From Culex pipiens pallens (taxonomy: Eukaryota; Arthropoda; Insecta; Diptera; Culicidae), in the NCBI RefSeq assembly GCF_016801865.2, contig NC_068939.1:145648105-145712104 (forward strand): DNA of 64,000 nt, given 5' to 3'. The notes beneath the pieces were generated by a model. It searched no databases, was not told the origin of the DNA, and worked only from the letters and a program-made list of their open reading frames with translations. Position numbers and translations under genes: made by a program. Numbering within the stretch: the stretch's first letter is position 1; each line of letters opens with the position of its first letter. Shown one piece after another: positions 34,422 through 45,800 of this stretch.

Positions 34422-35399
34422 TTGGGTGTTTTTTATGGAGTGGCATTGAGCATTTTTTGATACTTTTTGTTTCAAAATTTCATAAATCAGGCTTGAAATT
34501 TTGTTTATTACTAATCCCCCCCTGGAATACTCTGAAAGATCTTAGAAAAATAATTATTTTCAAGTAGAAAAAATTATGAATGATAAGCTAATGATTTTAA
34601 CCTAGTTTTAGTCAAATGGGAAACTTGTAAGATTGAAAATAGATTGGGTCCTCAAATCTGGAATAGAATTTTATTTAAATATGAAAATATTTCCAAATTC
34701 CAATATAAGTTTTGCATTCAAGATCAGTTTTGTAACAGTTTTGAAAATTACTTTAATACCCTGATCATCCCTACATCACACAATTTCCCATCCAGTTTCA
34801 AAGGGTTCTACAGGCCCAGTAGCAGAAGTAGCTGAACACCACGTTCATCCAAACTCACCAGCAGTAGCAGCAGAAGAATCCTCAGAAGCATCCCATTCAC
34901 CTCCAGTTCGTCCAGAGCAGCTCTCCATTTAATCATTCGTGCGAGCGCGGGCTTTTTATTTTAAATTTAGAAAATGAAAAATGAAAATTATACCCTCGAG
35001 AATTACGAGCGAGCGAGCATAAAAGCATTATCGCGGAGGTTGTTGTTTGCATTTCTGGGAGGACTTGAAAGTCCTCTCGACGAGGAACAGAAGAGAGTTC
35101 AAGAGTGTGGGGGCAAGAACAACATTACCAACCACTCACGGAACGTTCCGTGACGATGACAACACGGCGCGGTTGAAAGCCATCACCGCAACCAGAAGCA
35201 GACTTCAACGAGGACACCAACCACCCATTAGCTCATCGTGTGTCCCGTTGCGGATTTGGAAAGTGTTTGGTGCTGGTGACACTGGCAGAGTTCCCGATCT
35301 CCGGAATCTCTCGCCCCTCCTTTTTTGGGAAACTCCGGTATGTCATCAAAAACTCATAAATAGAGTGTTTACTCGATTTTCCGTGTTCCTTTGAGATCC
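34422..35399. other. Intergenic DNA, partly balanced composition
   Basis: A GC-balanced stretch at 34790-35360 contains short ORFs without motifs and CAGCAG-type simple sequence near 34820-34880. No gene is called. Confidence 0.4.
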
Positions 35400-35775
35400 A
35401 CAAATTTCGAAAACTCCGTGCATTTTTGTCACTTTTCATATTGAAGAAGTCTCAATCTTGTCGTGATATCTGGATACAGCCTGAAAATTGATGTTAGTGC
35501 GACAATTGGCCAAAGAGATTTCAGGTCAGAACGCGTTTGACACACGTACAAGACCGCCTACCGTATACATTTGTATTTATAACTTTGGACTCCAGCAATT
35601 CAATTCAACCAAACTTCAGGACGATGCACAAAATGATCAACCACACAAAACGTTTTTGTTATTGTTTACATTGCGTGCTTTCGTTTTTTTGTTTATTCAA
35701 GGTCAAACATTAAAACGCGTTTTTCTCGGAACGTCAAAAAGCGACGAGCGACAAGTAAGCACGACGGCGTCGATT
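35400..35775 (+). mobile_element. TIR repeat family R, copy 1
   Basis: Shares an extended sequence with 48008-48405 and 60495-61216, including GACACACGTACA, TTGTTATTGTTTACATTGCG and GTTTTTCTCGGAACGTCAAAA. Inner termini are inverted: CTTGTCGTGATATCTGG at 35457 against GCGACAAGTAAGCACGACGG at the right. It contains the uninterrupted GCGACAATTGGCC site that is occupied by an insertion in the 60.6 kb copy. Confidence 0.75.
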
Positions 35776-36283
35776 TGTCTATGCCATCAGACATCTCCGT
35801 GCGGAGATTCCGGATTCCGTAAAAGGGGTTCTTTGACAAGTGAGTTGCTGCACGGAGGACTCCGGACAAACAGGGGTAGGGGAGGGTCGTCTAATGTCAT
35901 AAACATTCATGAAAATAAATTTTAATATTGTGTCAATTTAAAAGCAACACAAGAGCGCGATTAGATTCGTGCCGGTCGCCATGACCGCCACCGCGGGAGC
36001 GGGTTTTATAGGCGTTCGCATAGATACTCCGGGAGGTGAAAGGTCTTCGGTCCGTCGAACAATATTCGGTTCTGATTGGGTTTTGTCATATATTCCGTCA
36101 TTACTAAGGATTGATCAGAGGGGGGGATATTGTTGCCGTTTGCATGAATCCTAGGCCATTTGGTATGGACTAATGGCCATTCCGTGTCAATGGGTTTTGT
36201 AGAAATCTAAACCGTTATTGATGGTCATTTGGTCATCTTTTGAGGATCTGTTATCATTTGCATCATTTGCATGACTAAACTTC
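35776..36283. other. Balanced-composition DNA up to the gap
   Basis: No gene or repeat is recognised. The last 15 bases (36269-36283) are repeated immediately after the gap. Confidence 0.4.
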
Positions 36284-36383
36284 NNNNNNNNNNNNNNNNN
36301 NNNNNNNNNNNNNNNNNNNNNNNNNNNNNNNNNNNNNNNNNNNNNNNNNNNNNNNNNNNNNNNNNNNNNNNNNNNNNNNNNNN
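36284..36383. other. Assembly gap, 100 N
   Basis: Exactly 100 N, the conventional size for an unknown gap. GCATGACTAAACTTC occurs directly on both sides (36269-36283 and 36384-36398), which suggests overlapping contig ends. Confidence 0.99.
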
Positions 36384-37835
36384 GCATGACTAAACTTCCT
36401 AACTGTTTTAGATAATCTGGAATAATATGTTATTTCAAACAATGTTGCCAGATCTTCAAAGTTTTCTTGGAAAAAAGTATCAGCAATCAAAAAAAAAAAA
36501 AAAATAGCTAGTCTTTTTTTTCTAACCTTTCCCAAAACTCGTTTTCTTCGTTCTTCAATCAAAACAGAATTAAGGATTACGGGGTAAAAGATTTACACAT
36601 CTATTTGTACGTTTTCTTTGCGGTGGTGTCCAAAGCCGTTCCCTCCTGGGCCAAATCTTCCTCCATCCTGCAACAGTCATTAAGTTGATCTCGACCAGAA
36701 CTCCCCCTCCTGGCCGGCTGCCATAAACGTCAACCCAGTGAAAGCTGGGTGATAAATATTGGCAATATCCGGCTTTGTTACCCTTTTATTATATAACACC
36801 TCGTCTTTGCTTCTAAATTTCGGGAATGGTTCAATGAAATTCATAGAAAAGAATGAAAGACACAAGCGTTTTCAAAATGTCAACTGATATTTTTTGAACT
36901 GTCAAACTTTTTGTCAATAACAACAGCAACGAACAGATGTCAGTCTATGTCGTTTGCATTATTTATTCACAAAATGACAGTGCATTGACGAAGAACGTTA
37001 AACCATATCCAAAACGTCGTTATTCTTCTAGAATACCGCTCTATGGAACAGCTCAAATCGCGATCCCTTCCGCCTGATTAAACGGAAAAATGGCTGACGC
37101 GCACACATTTGCTCCCCTAATTAAAATGTAAATCCCGACCAAGGAGTGGGGAGCACGGCTCATAATGACTTCGGTTATCAACGCAACAGGGCGTCCCGTC
37201 AACCCGTCTTTTGTTCTCGGCGCTGCAAAATGGCTGCACTCTCACTGTGAACGCGAACAAGACAATTAAAATTGATGGCTGCGAGAGCGAGGGTTGATCC
37301 CGGGTCCTCTGCGGCGTGAACTCGAACTTCTCCAATTCTTAAGGCCCCTGTCGAACAACCAACAACAAGCAGTCGAAATATCACACCGAGAATGAGATTT
37401 CATTTTCAGCACTTCATACGTCATGCCCTTCCCCGTTGAAAGGCAATTTGATGATTTGCCAAGGCGCGGGTCGTAAAGTGGCCTGGGTTGACGTGACGTG
37501 GATAGTCGGGGAGGGCCATCCATCAAGCGATGGACCAGTCGCTGCCGGCAGGGTCAGTCCGGAAAACCACCGTATCCCCTAGAACAACGACAGCAACAAC
37601 AACAATAGACGGGACGTGCCTCAATCAGTAATGTGTGAGGATGTTACAGTAAATTTGGCGTTCTGGTGTGAAACTATATGGGAAGAGTGTGCGGGTTACA
37701 TGGTGCCTTAATAAAATGTAGGGGAACATAGTGTGTAACTCAATTAATGAAATTGATTCAAGATTTTTTTTATATTTTCAGCATTCGAAATCACACTTCA
37801 TTTCCGTGTACAAGCAAAAGGCACGTCAAAAAACT
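36384..37835. other. Balanced-composition intergenic DNA
   Basis: The stretch 36590-37720 is GC-balanced with overlapping short ORFs on the minus strand (for example 37117-37526) and no recognised domain. No gene is called. Confidence 0.4.
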
Positions 37836-37939
37836 ATTTTTCGCAATTCCGTCGTGAAACTACTTACTTTTCCTGTCATTCTTGAACGACGAAATAGCCT
37901 ACTTTTCTGTACCAAAAATAACAGAATCGAATAGCAACA

Positions 37940-38308
37940 CACAGCTAAAAAAGTAGTAATCCAGCTGCATGTAAAAAGCCTGGGTGTAAAATAAATATTG
38001 CATTATTTTATGAAATTCTGTGTAATATTACACCCTGAAATATGTAGCCCATCAGTATGGGAAACCTACTTGACCGAAATGTCATGCCGATATACGCGTT
38101 TATCCTTACAACTTTACATCGGTCTGATGGCCAAGTGGGCTAAGGCGCCAGTCCTTACTGTTGGTGCTGGGTTTTAATCCCGTCGGTTGCAACTTTTTTT
38201 TTGTGTTTGCAAAAATTTTACATGCTGTATGTAATATTAAGTGTTTATTTCGACGAAGGTGATGTGCATGCTTTTGCATGCGATTTTACCATCGGATTTT
38301 TTGCTGTG
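37940..38308. mobile_element. 369-bp TIR element inserted in the left palindrome arm
   Basis: The ends CACAGCTAAAAAAGTAG and GGATTTTTTGCTGTG are inverted. Comparison with the uninterrupted sequences near 2620 and at 38955 shows exactly what was inserted, with CA (or CAC) present on both sides. The interior includes a tRNA-like segment and paired TGTAATATTACA motifs. Confidence 0.8.
38120..38192 (+). ncRNA. tRNA-like (SINE-type) segment inside the nested element
   Basis: TGGCCAAGTGGGCTAAGG resembles a Pol III A box and GGGTTTTAATCCC a B box. An arm GCGCCA/TGGTGC lies between them, and a T9 run follows as a terminator. It does not form a complete canonical tRNA, so I read it as a tRNA-derived pseudogene or SINE head carried by the TIR element. 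Confidence 0.55.
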
Positions 38309-39060
38309 CACTTTTCAAAATAAATGCTGAAAAGTTCTACTTTTCAGCACTGAAATGGGTGCTGAAAAGTTGAACTTTTCGGCACTTGTTTCGAAAAGTA
38401 ACACTTTTCAACATTGTTTTGATTTAAACGATTTATTGACAAATACATGAAAATTTGACTTAAAATTTCACTCAATGAGTGTTTTTCGGAATTGCAAAAA
38501 ATGTTGTATGGAACTCGTTGCAAAACATGATATTTTCAGCACTCGTCGTATTTATCCAACTCGGTGAACCTCGTTGGATAAATGTGCGACTCGTGCTGAA
38601 AAAATCCTCTTTTTGCAACTTGTTGCATAAACTACTATTATGCAACAAGTTGCGAAAAGATGATTTTTTCAGCACGAGTCGTACATTTATCCAACGAGGT
38701 TCACCGAGTTGTATAAATACGAAGAGTGCTAAAAAAATCAAGTTTTGCAAAGAGATCCATAAAACATTTTTTGCAATTCCGAAAAACACCCATTGAGTGA
38801 AATTTTAAGTCAAATTTTTATGTATTTTGTCAATAAATCGCTTAAATCAAATTTTTTTGAAGAGTGTTACTTTTCGAAACAAGTGCTGAAAAGTTCAACT
38901 TTTCAGCACCCATTTCAGTGCTGAAAAGTAGAACTTTTCAGCATTTATTTTGAGAAGTGTTGCTATTCGATTCTGTTATTTTTGGTACAGAAAAGTAGGC
39001 TATTTCGTCGTTCAAGAATGACAGGAAAAGTTAGTAATTTCACGACGGAATTGCAAAAAA

Positions 39061-39345
39061 GAAGTTTATGAAACAAGTTGCAAAAAGATGATTTTTTCAG
39101 TACGAGTCGTACATTTATCCAACAAGATTCACTGAGTTGCAATTCCGAAAACACGCTTTGAATGGAATTATAAGTAATGTTAAATAGTATAACTTTTCAA
39201 AGTGCTGAAAACATTCAGCATCCATTTCAGTGCTAAAAAGCAGAACTTCTCAGAATTTGTTTTGAAAAGTGTTTCTATTTGATTCTGTTGTTTTTGGTTG
39301 AGAAAAATAGGCTGTTTCGTCGTTCGAGAATGACAGAAAAAGGTT
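39061..39345. repeat. Diverged additional foldback arm
   Basis: After the palindrome, sequence similar to the right arm repeats in degraded form: CAAGTTGCAAAAAGATGATT, ACGAGTCGTACATTTATCC, GTGCTAAAAAGCAG and GCTGTTTCGTCGTTCGAG. This makes the locus a three-arm array. Confidence 0.6.
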
Positions 39346-39547
39346 GTTTGCCATATGAATTTGGAACAAACTTATTCGTATTTAAACAAGACAAAAGCAA
39401 AATTTAAATAATACGCAACATTTGATAGCTAAAGCATAAAAAATAGATGCTCATAATTATTTCTTTAACTTTAAAATGTGCAAATTTAATCTAAGATACT
39501 CAACTTATGAATTCAATATTTCAAAAACTGCCGTTCATTGAACATTT

Positions 39548-39600
39548 TTCAAAAGCCATCGAAGGCTGGATGAAATGACTTTGCGGGTCAGAAGTTTCAG
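39548..39600. repeat. Degraded right end of the hAT relic family
   Basis: AAAAGCCATCGAAGGCTGG followed by ATGAAATGACTTTGCGGGTC aligns with AAAAGCCGTCGCGGGCCGG and its continuation near 30171. No partner end is seen. Confidence 0.5.
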
Positions 39601-39745
39601 CCAAATAAAAAAATTTAACAATTCAAATTTCATGAAATCACCCGATTTTGCTGAGAATTCCAGAAGTTTCTATAATCATATGAAACACAATAGCTTATAG
39701 CTCGGGTAAGTTTTCAAAAAGCCGAAACTAATTTTTGTTTTTCTA

Positions 39746-40574
39746 CAAAATTAAACAAAATTTCATTTATTGTTTCGCATTTTTGTCGTGAATTGTGCGC
39801 TGCGAGGAGAAGATTACCCTCTGAAAATGCAGCGTTATCAGTGCATAATTGGCAAAGGGCGCTCCCTTGGTCGTAAAAAAATATTCGGAGTGAAAAGTGA
39901 TTTTTTGTGATTTTCAAAGCCCTTCCTATATCATCGTTGATCGGAAGGCACGGCGTCGGGTGAATTGTGTTTAAATTTTTCGAAGAAGGTTTTATTTTTT
40001 TGCGGTGAAAAAGCCATTTATATATAATGATCGAAAGACGCACTGACAATTTGGATCGTCGAGTTAATAGTGGAGCAAAATTACTGTGTGTGAGTGATTT
40101 TGTGTGTTAACCAGAAAGACCTTCCCAAAGCATCGTTGCTCGGAAGGCTCGCCAACGGGTCTGTTATGAAAGTCCTCCCCATAGCGTCGTAGCTCGGGAG
40201 GCATCGAAAAGCCAACACCTTATCCTACTAACCCAAAAAAAAAAATCACGTGATGCTTGAAGGAGATGCTGTGGATTCAACGGTCTCATGCGGTATCAAC
40301 AGGTATACAGCGAAAAGCTGTATGCTTGATGAGTCTGCAACTTCATCTATCGGACTAACATTCCTCCCTTTCGTTGAACTGCAGGCTTCTTGGGAGGGCG
40401 CCGGTATTGACTAATAAAGTAGGGATCTTCAGAGGTTGAACAGTGAACGGATGGTTGACTCCCACTGATCATTTTTGATTCGTTGTTTAACTTCAGCTGA
40501 TCTGTCAATAACGGCTTATTGGCAGTCAACCATGCTCATGCTCAAAATTAAACAAAACTTCATTTATGTTTCGA
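39746..40574. other. Candidate retroposon segment bounded by imperfect repeats
   Basis: AAAATTAAACAAAATTTCATT near 39749 recurs as AAAATTAAACAAAACTTCATT near 40543, a possible long imperfect target duplication. The roughly 760 bp between them is non-coding, balanced, and contains the three stem-loops described separately. Its family was not recognised; it might be UTR of a retrotransposon. Confidence 0.35.
39921..40201. repeat. Three homologous stem-loops with covarying stems
   Basis: Hairpins lie at 39921-39948, 40120-40147 and 40174-40201. Each is 28 nt: a 6-bp outer stem, a 3/1 internal loop, a 3-bp inner stem and a hexaloop. Outer stems are CCTTCC/GGAAGG, CCTTCC/GGAAGG and CCTCCC/GGGAGG. 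Inner stems are ATC/GAT, AGC/GCT and AGC/GCT. Differences between copies keep base pairing in both stems. The function is unknown. Confidence 0.7.
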
Positions 40575-42480
40575 TTAAGACACTTAAAGGACGTGTAGAT
40601 GAACAATCTCGAGCATTCTTGAAATTGGGGTTTCATAAGAATGTTGAATGCAAAAAAGGCTTTGTTTACCAATGGCTATTACGTCTTTTTGAAAACTAAT
40701 CCGAGATAGGACCTTTTCAAAAAAAAAAAGGTCTAGAAATGCTCTATAGTGAAAAAAATAGCTTGACAAAATTCATGATAGAGAATGTTCCAGATTCATT
40801 ATTTTTAAGTTATTTTTTCAAAGTGTAATTTTTCAATTATGTGCATTACATCACCGGAATCTATAGTAAATTTGGAATACTTTGGATTCCGGTTCGAACC
40901 CTGTTTCTGTTAAAATCTTGAATATTTTTTTAGTATTTTTGTCTGCTTCGACGTCAGCCACAGTTTCAAAAAGTTACAGAAAAATCAGCAATATATATCA
41001 AATATGCCCAGATTCTGACTAACCTCCCCTACACCCACACTAAAGCAAAACACTCCCCATAAACGGTATTTGGCACACTCACGCAACCAACACACTCGCA
41101 AAACTCATCAGTGGCATCAATCATGATTACCGGCAGCAGCAGCAGCATAATATCCTCAGAATCAGAATCAGCTGAAGACCACCAGGCCCGGGCCCAGCGA
41201 ACCGTCGTGCAGTGTGCATGTGCAATGACGTCGTACACACGTGGAGTTTGGGTGGGTTGGTGGGTGGAGGAAGTTGTTACAAAGTAAGGGCTCTTTTCGC
41301 CATCAGATTTGTACTCAGAGGTTCGCAGGACGACGACATGATGATGTTAAACAGAGTGAGAGTGTGCAAGTTAAAAGGATAAACGTCTAGTCTGTGTGTG
41401 AATTCAAAGTGAGGATGAGACGATCCTGGTACGCGAGTTTTGGCCGGGAAACAACATAAAGAACTTAAGTCTAGAGATCCCGCAGGAGGAGAGGCGGTGT
41501 ATGAATAATGTATATTATATCCGATATTAATTGATAATTTATGCTTTTATGTTTGCTCGCGCACTTTCGGGGTTTTATTTGCACGGGGCTTGTTTTGGCA
41601 ATTGGGGTTTTATGAGTTTCGGAAACTGGCGTGTAATGCTCGGGAGGTTCTTGTCCGTGCGGACGAGTTGATTGATGAGAACGTTTCTGATTCGCAATCA
41701 ACATTAATCCACACACATTAATTAAATGTGCATCGCATTTAGTGTTTTCATTAATTCGAAAGCTAACAAAAATGTATTTGACTACATGTTACTTTTTTTT
41801 ATAAAAACTTATATTTAAATCAAATTTGAAATTAAATAACAGGTTCGATAAAACCTCTGATCTGCAGATATTAAGAAGGACATCTTATGACTTTAAGGAT
41901 TAATCAACTCGTCAAAAATTTGAACAAAATATTGTTTAACCAGAAACATTGAGATTTAAAAGTTAATCTGAGAGACACATCGATCGCAGGAGTGTATGTC
42001 TTCTTTTTCTAAAATTGTTGCATCCTGAAACATTTAAAAATGGTCTAAAATTGTTGTAAATCTTATTTTTAGTCAACATAAAAAATGAAACAAAAAATAT
42101 ACCGATAGTTACCGTAGTTTTAAAGATACTTAAATGATTGTAACAAAAATCTCGTCGCAAAAGACACTGGTTGATGTGCCCTTTTTTATTTTCCTTTTAA
42201 TAATCATGTTATTTGTTTTTTTTAATGTTATTTTTAACACACACACCAGAAAACTAAGGAAGTTAGAGGGCCAAAAGAAAACATAATGCACCTAGAACAC
42301 AATTAAGATGGTGTTACCTAAAATATCCATAGAAAATGAGTTTCTAAGAAGATTGTATGGAAATTTTAGCTAAATTATTTCCAATTTTAGGTTACTTCAA
42401 AAATAATTTGAATGATCGAGCCATATTTAATTTTACGGAACATTTTCATGATTTTTAACATTTCTATTTGCTTTTCTTAT
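40575..42480. other. Intergenic DNA
   Basis: A GGACCTTTTC plus A-run motif near 40708 belongs to the GAAAAGGTCC MITE group. A balanced patch spans 41020-41720. No gene is recognised. Confidence 0.4.
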
Positions 42481-42636
42481 ACACCCAGATCTGGGCATCG
42501 GTATACGAGAGAATAAAGAGCACGATTCGGTAGTAAAATGGTCCTGTGTGCGGACGGAGAAGATAAATCCCGAAATTACCGATAGTACTTTACTCATGGG
42601 TTCATCTTCAAAAAAAGTTCATCCATCAAAAAAAAA

Positions 42637-42715
42637 GTACCGGTACTGAGACTCGAACCCAAGACCTTCGGCATATGGAACCGTGCCTTTGCCGTATGGG
42701 CCACCATGGTTGGCT
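42637..42715 (-). ncRNA. tRNA-like SINE-type sequence
   Basis: On the minus strand CCAACCATGGTGGCCCATAC is followed 40 nt later by TTGGGTTCGAGTCTCAG, a good Pol III B box, then GTACTTTTTTTTT. The segment has tRNA-like spacing but no complete cloverleaf was drawn, and its A box is weak. It is most likely a tRNA-derived SINE or pseudogene. Confidence 0.5.
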
Positions 42716-42849
42716 GACTAAGTGGCAGTCATTTGCCCATATAAGCCACTCAATAGGATGAACTGTTCCAATGAACGAATGAACACGCGAGAGGACTATA
42801 CTCTCGCGATATAGCACTTTCCTCACGTTTTTTTTCGTAAGGACTATCC

Positions 42850-45800
42850 CCTCGTTCTTTAACTTTGGGTGTAACATTTGGTTTTCAATTTTTTTAGCAT
42901 TGAGTTCAGGTAGATTTCTGATAATTTTGCCTTTCAAATGTTTTATATTTATTTTCATCAATTGCTTACAAAATTGGTTTTATTTTGGCCTGCATTTTTT
43001 ATTGATATTTTTTAAATAAAAAATTTTACCATCAATTAAACTTTTTAAAACTTATTTTTGGCATTTTTTCACGTTTGCCATTTTTTTTAGATTTTTTCAA
43101 GATTGTATTGTAGAAATAAAAAAAATATTTGAAGTGAAGTATTAAAAGAGCTTTTTCATGATTTAATCTTAAATTATTCTCGTATTTTTCATCATCACAC
43201 GTATTAATAAATGGGACTTTTTAATATTTCGTCAATCTTCGAATGAATAAAAATCAAAAAAGTTAAAAAGAGTATAAAGTATTAGAGCAATTCTGAAGAT
43301 TTTCGCAATTTTTTGCGTGTTTCGTTACGTGATTTCCATGATTTCCATGAAGCGAATTTGCATTAATGGTTGCTCTGCTCTGGTTTCCATACAAATTTTG
43401 GAGCTGTCCATACAAAAGTGCCATGAAATCATTTGAAAAACTGTGTCTTGCGAAGGGCCTTCAATTTGGTGTCTTCGGTAAAGTTGTAGGTTATGATTTG
43501 GGCTTCTGAATTCTTTATTTCACTTTATTCTCAAAAAACTTGATTTGGACTAACTTTACCCCCTTAGATTTTTCAATTGTTTAGTATGTTCCAAGGATGC
43601 CAGATACACAAATTTGTCTGTGTTTCACAGACATTTGAGCTTGTATCAGACTATTTTTAAGGTGCACAGACTTGATGGATTTCCATCACTATAAATTGAT
43701 ATACCATTCAATGGTTTCAAAATAAAAAAAAACTTCGATTGTTTCAAAAAATAATTTCTCGAGGTAACAGTTATTTTGCAACCGTTTTCAAGCTGTTAGA
43801 TTTTTCCGTTCGTATTTTTTCTTTAAATAAATGGGCTGTTTTTGAAAAATCAATCTTGTTCAACATTTTTATTTTTTAAACCACTGTTACAAGGATTGGA
43901 CTTAGGACGTGGACTATATGGAGACTTTTATGTAAAATTGTCTTGAGAATTGATTTTTTGAAAATTTTGTAGTTTCAGTAAATGATTTTTGTATTTTGTT
44001 AGGTGAGTTGCTCCATCCTGCATTTTTCGTAAGTATTTTAGTAACATTGTTGGATATTTTCATAAAAATTTTGAACAAAAAAAATCGAGGGCTTTTAAAC
44101 TTAAAAATCAAAAAATCTCTTAAAATTGGCGAGTTTATTTTTTCAGTGTATTTTTTCACCTTGTCAAATTTTCTACAAGTTTGACCACTTTATGATACGA
44201 TGCAACGGCATCGAGATACAGCATTATTTAAATTATGAAATACAAAAATATTTACTACAATTACGCCCTTCTCAAATATCATTATCGAGTGAAACTGGCT
44301 CCATATTCACAAAAATGGCTTATATATCCCTAGGATAACATGTCTACAAAGTTCCATTGAAATCGGAGAGGGTCGATAAAAAAGTACCTAAAAGATTTCT
44401 GTTTTGGGCTGGAATTGCTCAGGTAAATTTTTTAAACATATTTTCATAAGATCACGACTAACATTTCAAAAGAGTCAACTAATTGGCTCAAGTACTATTG
44501 AATTGTGAGTAGTGTTTTTTTATATTTGTTCCAAATATTGTCATAGCACTGTAGTAAAATAACCTCCAAAATTGGTATGAAAACTAGACAACAAACTTGG
44601 CATGAAGACAAAGTTTCATCCAAATATACAAAAATACTATAAAAAGCCGATTTGCATTAATGTTGAGAATTGATCATAAGGCAAAGCAGATCAATAGCAA
44701 ATATTAGTTTTATATTAGGCTCCTGTCTTTGAATTTGCTGGAAATATCAGTCTATTTTGTAATTTTATTAAATAAATTATTTTCTTTGTATATTTATTTA
44801 AAAAACTATATTGATTCATTCAAAAAGTGACATAAAACAACTAGTGTTGCCAACGCTAGTACTGTTTTTTCTGTTTTTATTCTAAAGATCAACAACGTAA
44901 AGTCCATCATCAATCTGGGTAAAATATTAATGGAATTTATTCAGCAACGTCCCATTTCTTCTCCCCAAACTCCCACAAAAGTAAACCTCTCACCTTCCAC
45001 CAAAGCTCCACACTAAATCTCGCCAGGACGATGACCTAACCGCAAACCCGCGGTAAGCCCGTTGGTCACCGCCGGCCGGCCGTGATAACTTTTTGCGAGA
45101 ATTTCAAACCGTTTTTGAATTTTCTAGCTGTTTAGTTCCAGTCAGGTCCCCTGAGGGCTGCTGCAGGAGGACCAAATTTAATTCTGTCCCTGAGTAATGG
45201 CTTTAAAACACACTGACTGTGAGTCTGGGATTCATGCTGGAAACCACAGCAGGGCGGGGGTTTTCGTGCAGGTCACATTCCAGTACTGAAATGTGTAGTT
45301 CTGGCGACCAGATTAATTAAACTCAATTTCGTTACAAGAATCAGCATAGGTGGACGGGATTTTTTTCGACATAGTTGAAGAAATGCCAACATTTGCTGTG
45401 GTTCTAAGGTCATTACAGAGATTGAAACAAAAACGGCCGACTACGAAATTATGGGAAAGTATAATTTGTATCATATTTGATTCTGTGTGGTTCTTAGAAC
45501 CTTCTAAGCCTCCCTCCAATATTGTCAAAAGAGCTTACGAAACATCTCGCCGCAGCAAAAAAATCAACCTCCAAAGCAGTTCTTTCCGTGAACCACTTCT
45601 GGAATCGCCGACCCCGTCAGACTCCGTAGCAGCGGGGATCGATTTGCATAAAATGAAACATCAGCATTCAGCGGCAACCGACGGCATAGTAATGCCAGTC
45701 TCCCGCTCGAAACATTATTGCGAAAAGCTTCCCCCAAGGTCTCGTTACCCGATACCCACGAACGAAACGCTTGCCAATGGAGCAGAACAAATCCCAACTC

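Larger units (their letters stand above)
37836..39060. repeat. Long foldback palindrome split by a nested element
   Basis: The left arm (37836-38629, minus a 369-bp insert) and right arm (38641-39060) are inverted copies of about 420 bp each around an 11-bp spacer. Because of the symmetry, nearly identical 105-codon ORFs appear on both strands at 38472-38796; these are not genes. Each arm contains smaller hairpins (GTGCTGAAAAGT blocks, and ATTTATCCAAC...GTTGGATAAAT). One arm alone exists at 2523-2933, and a more diverged piece continues at 39061-39345. Confidence 0.85.

Noticed and set aside
38472..38796. Two nearly identical 105-codon ORFs on opposite strands
   Set aside because: They are a direct result of the palindrome's symmetry.
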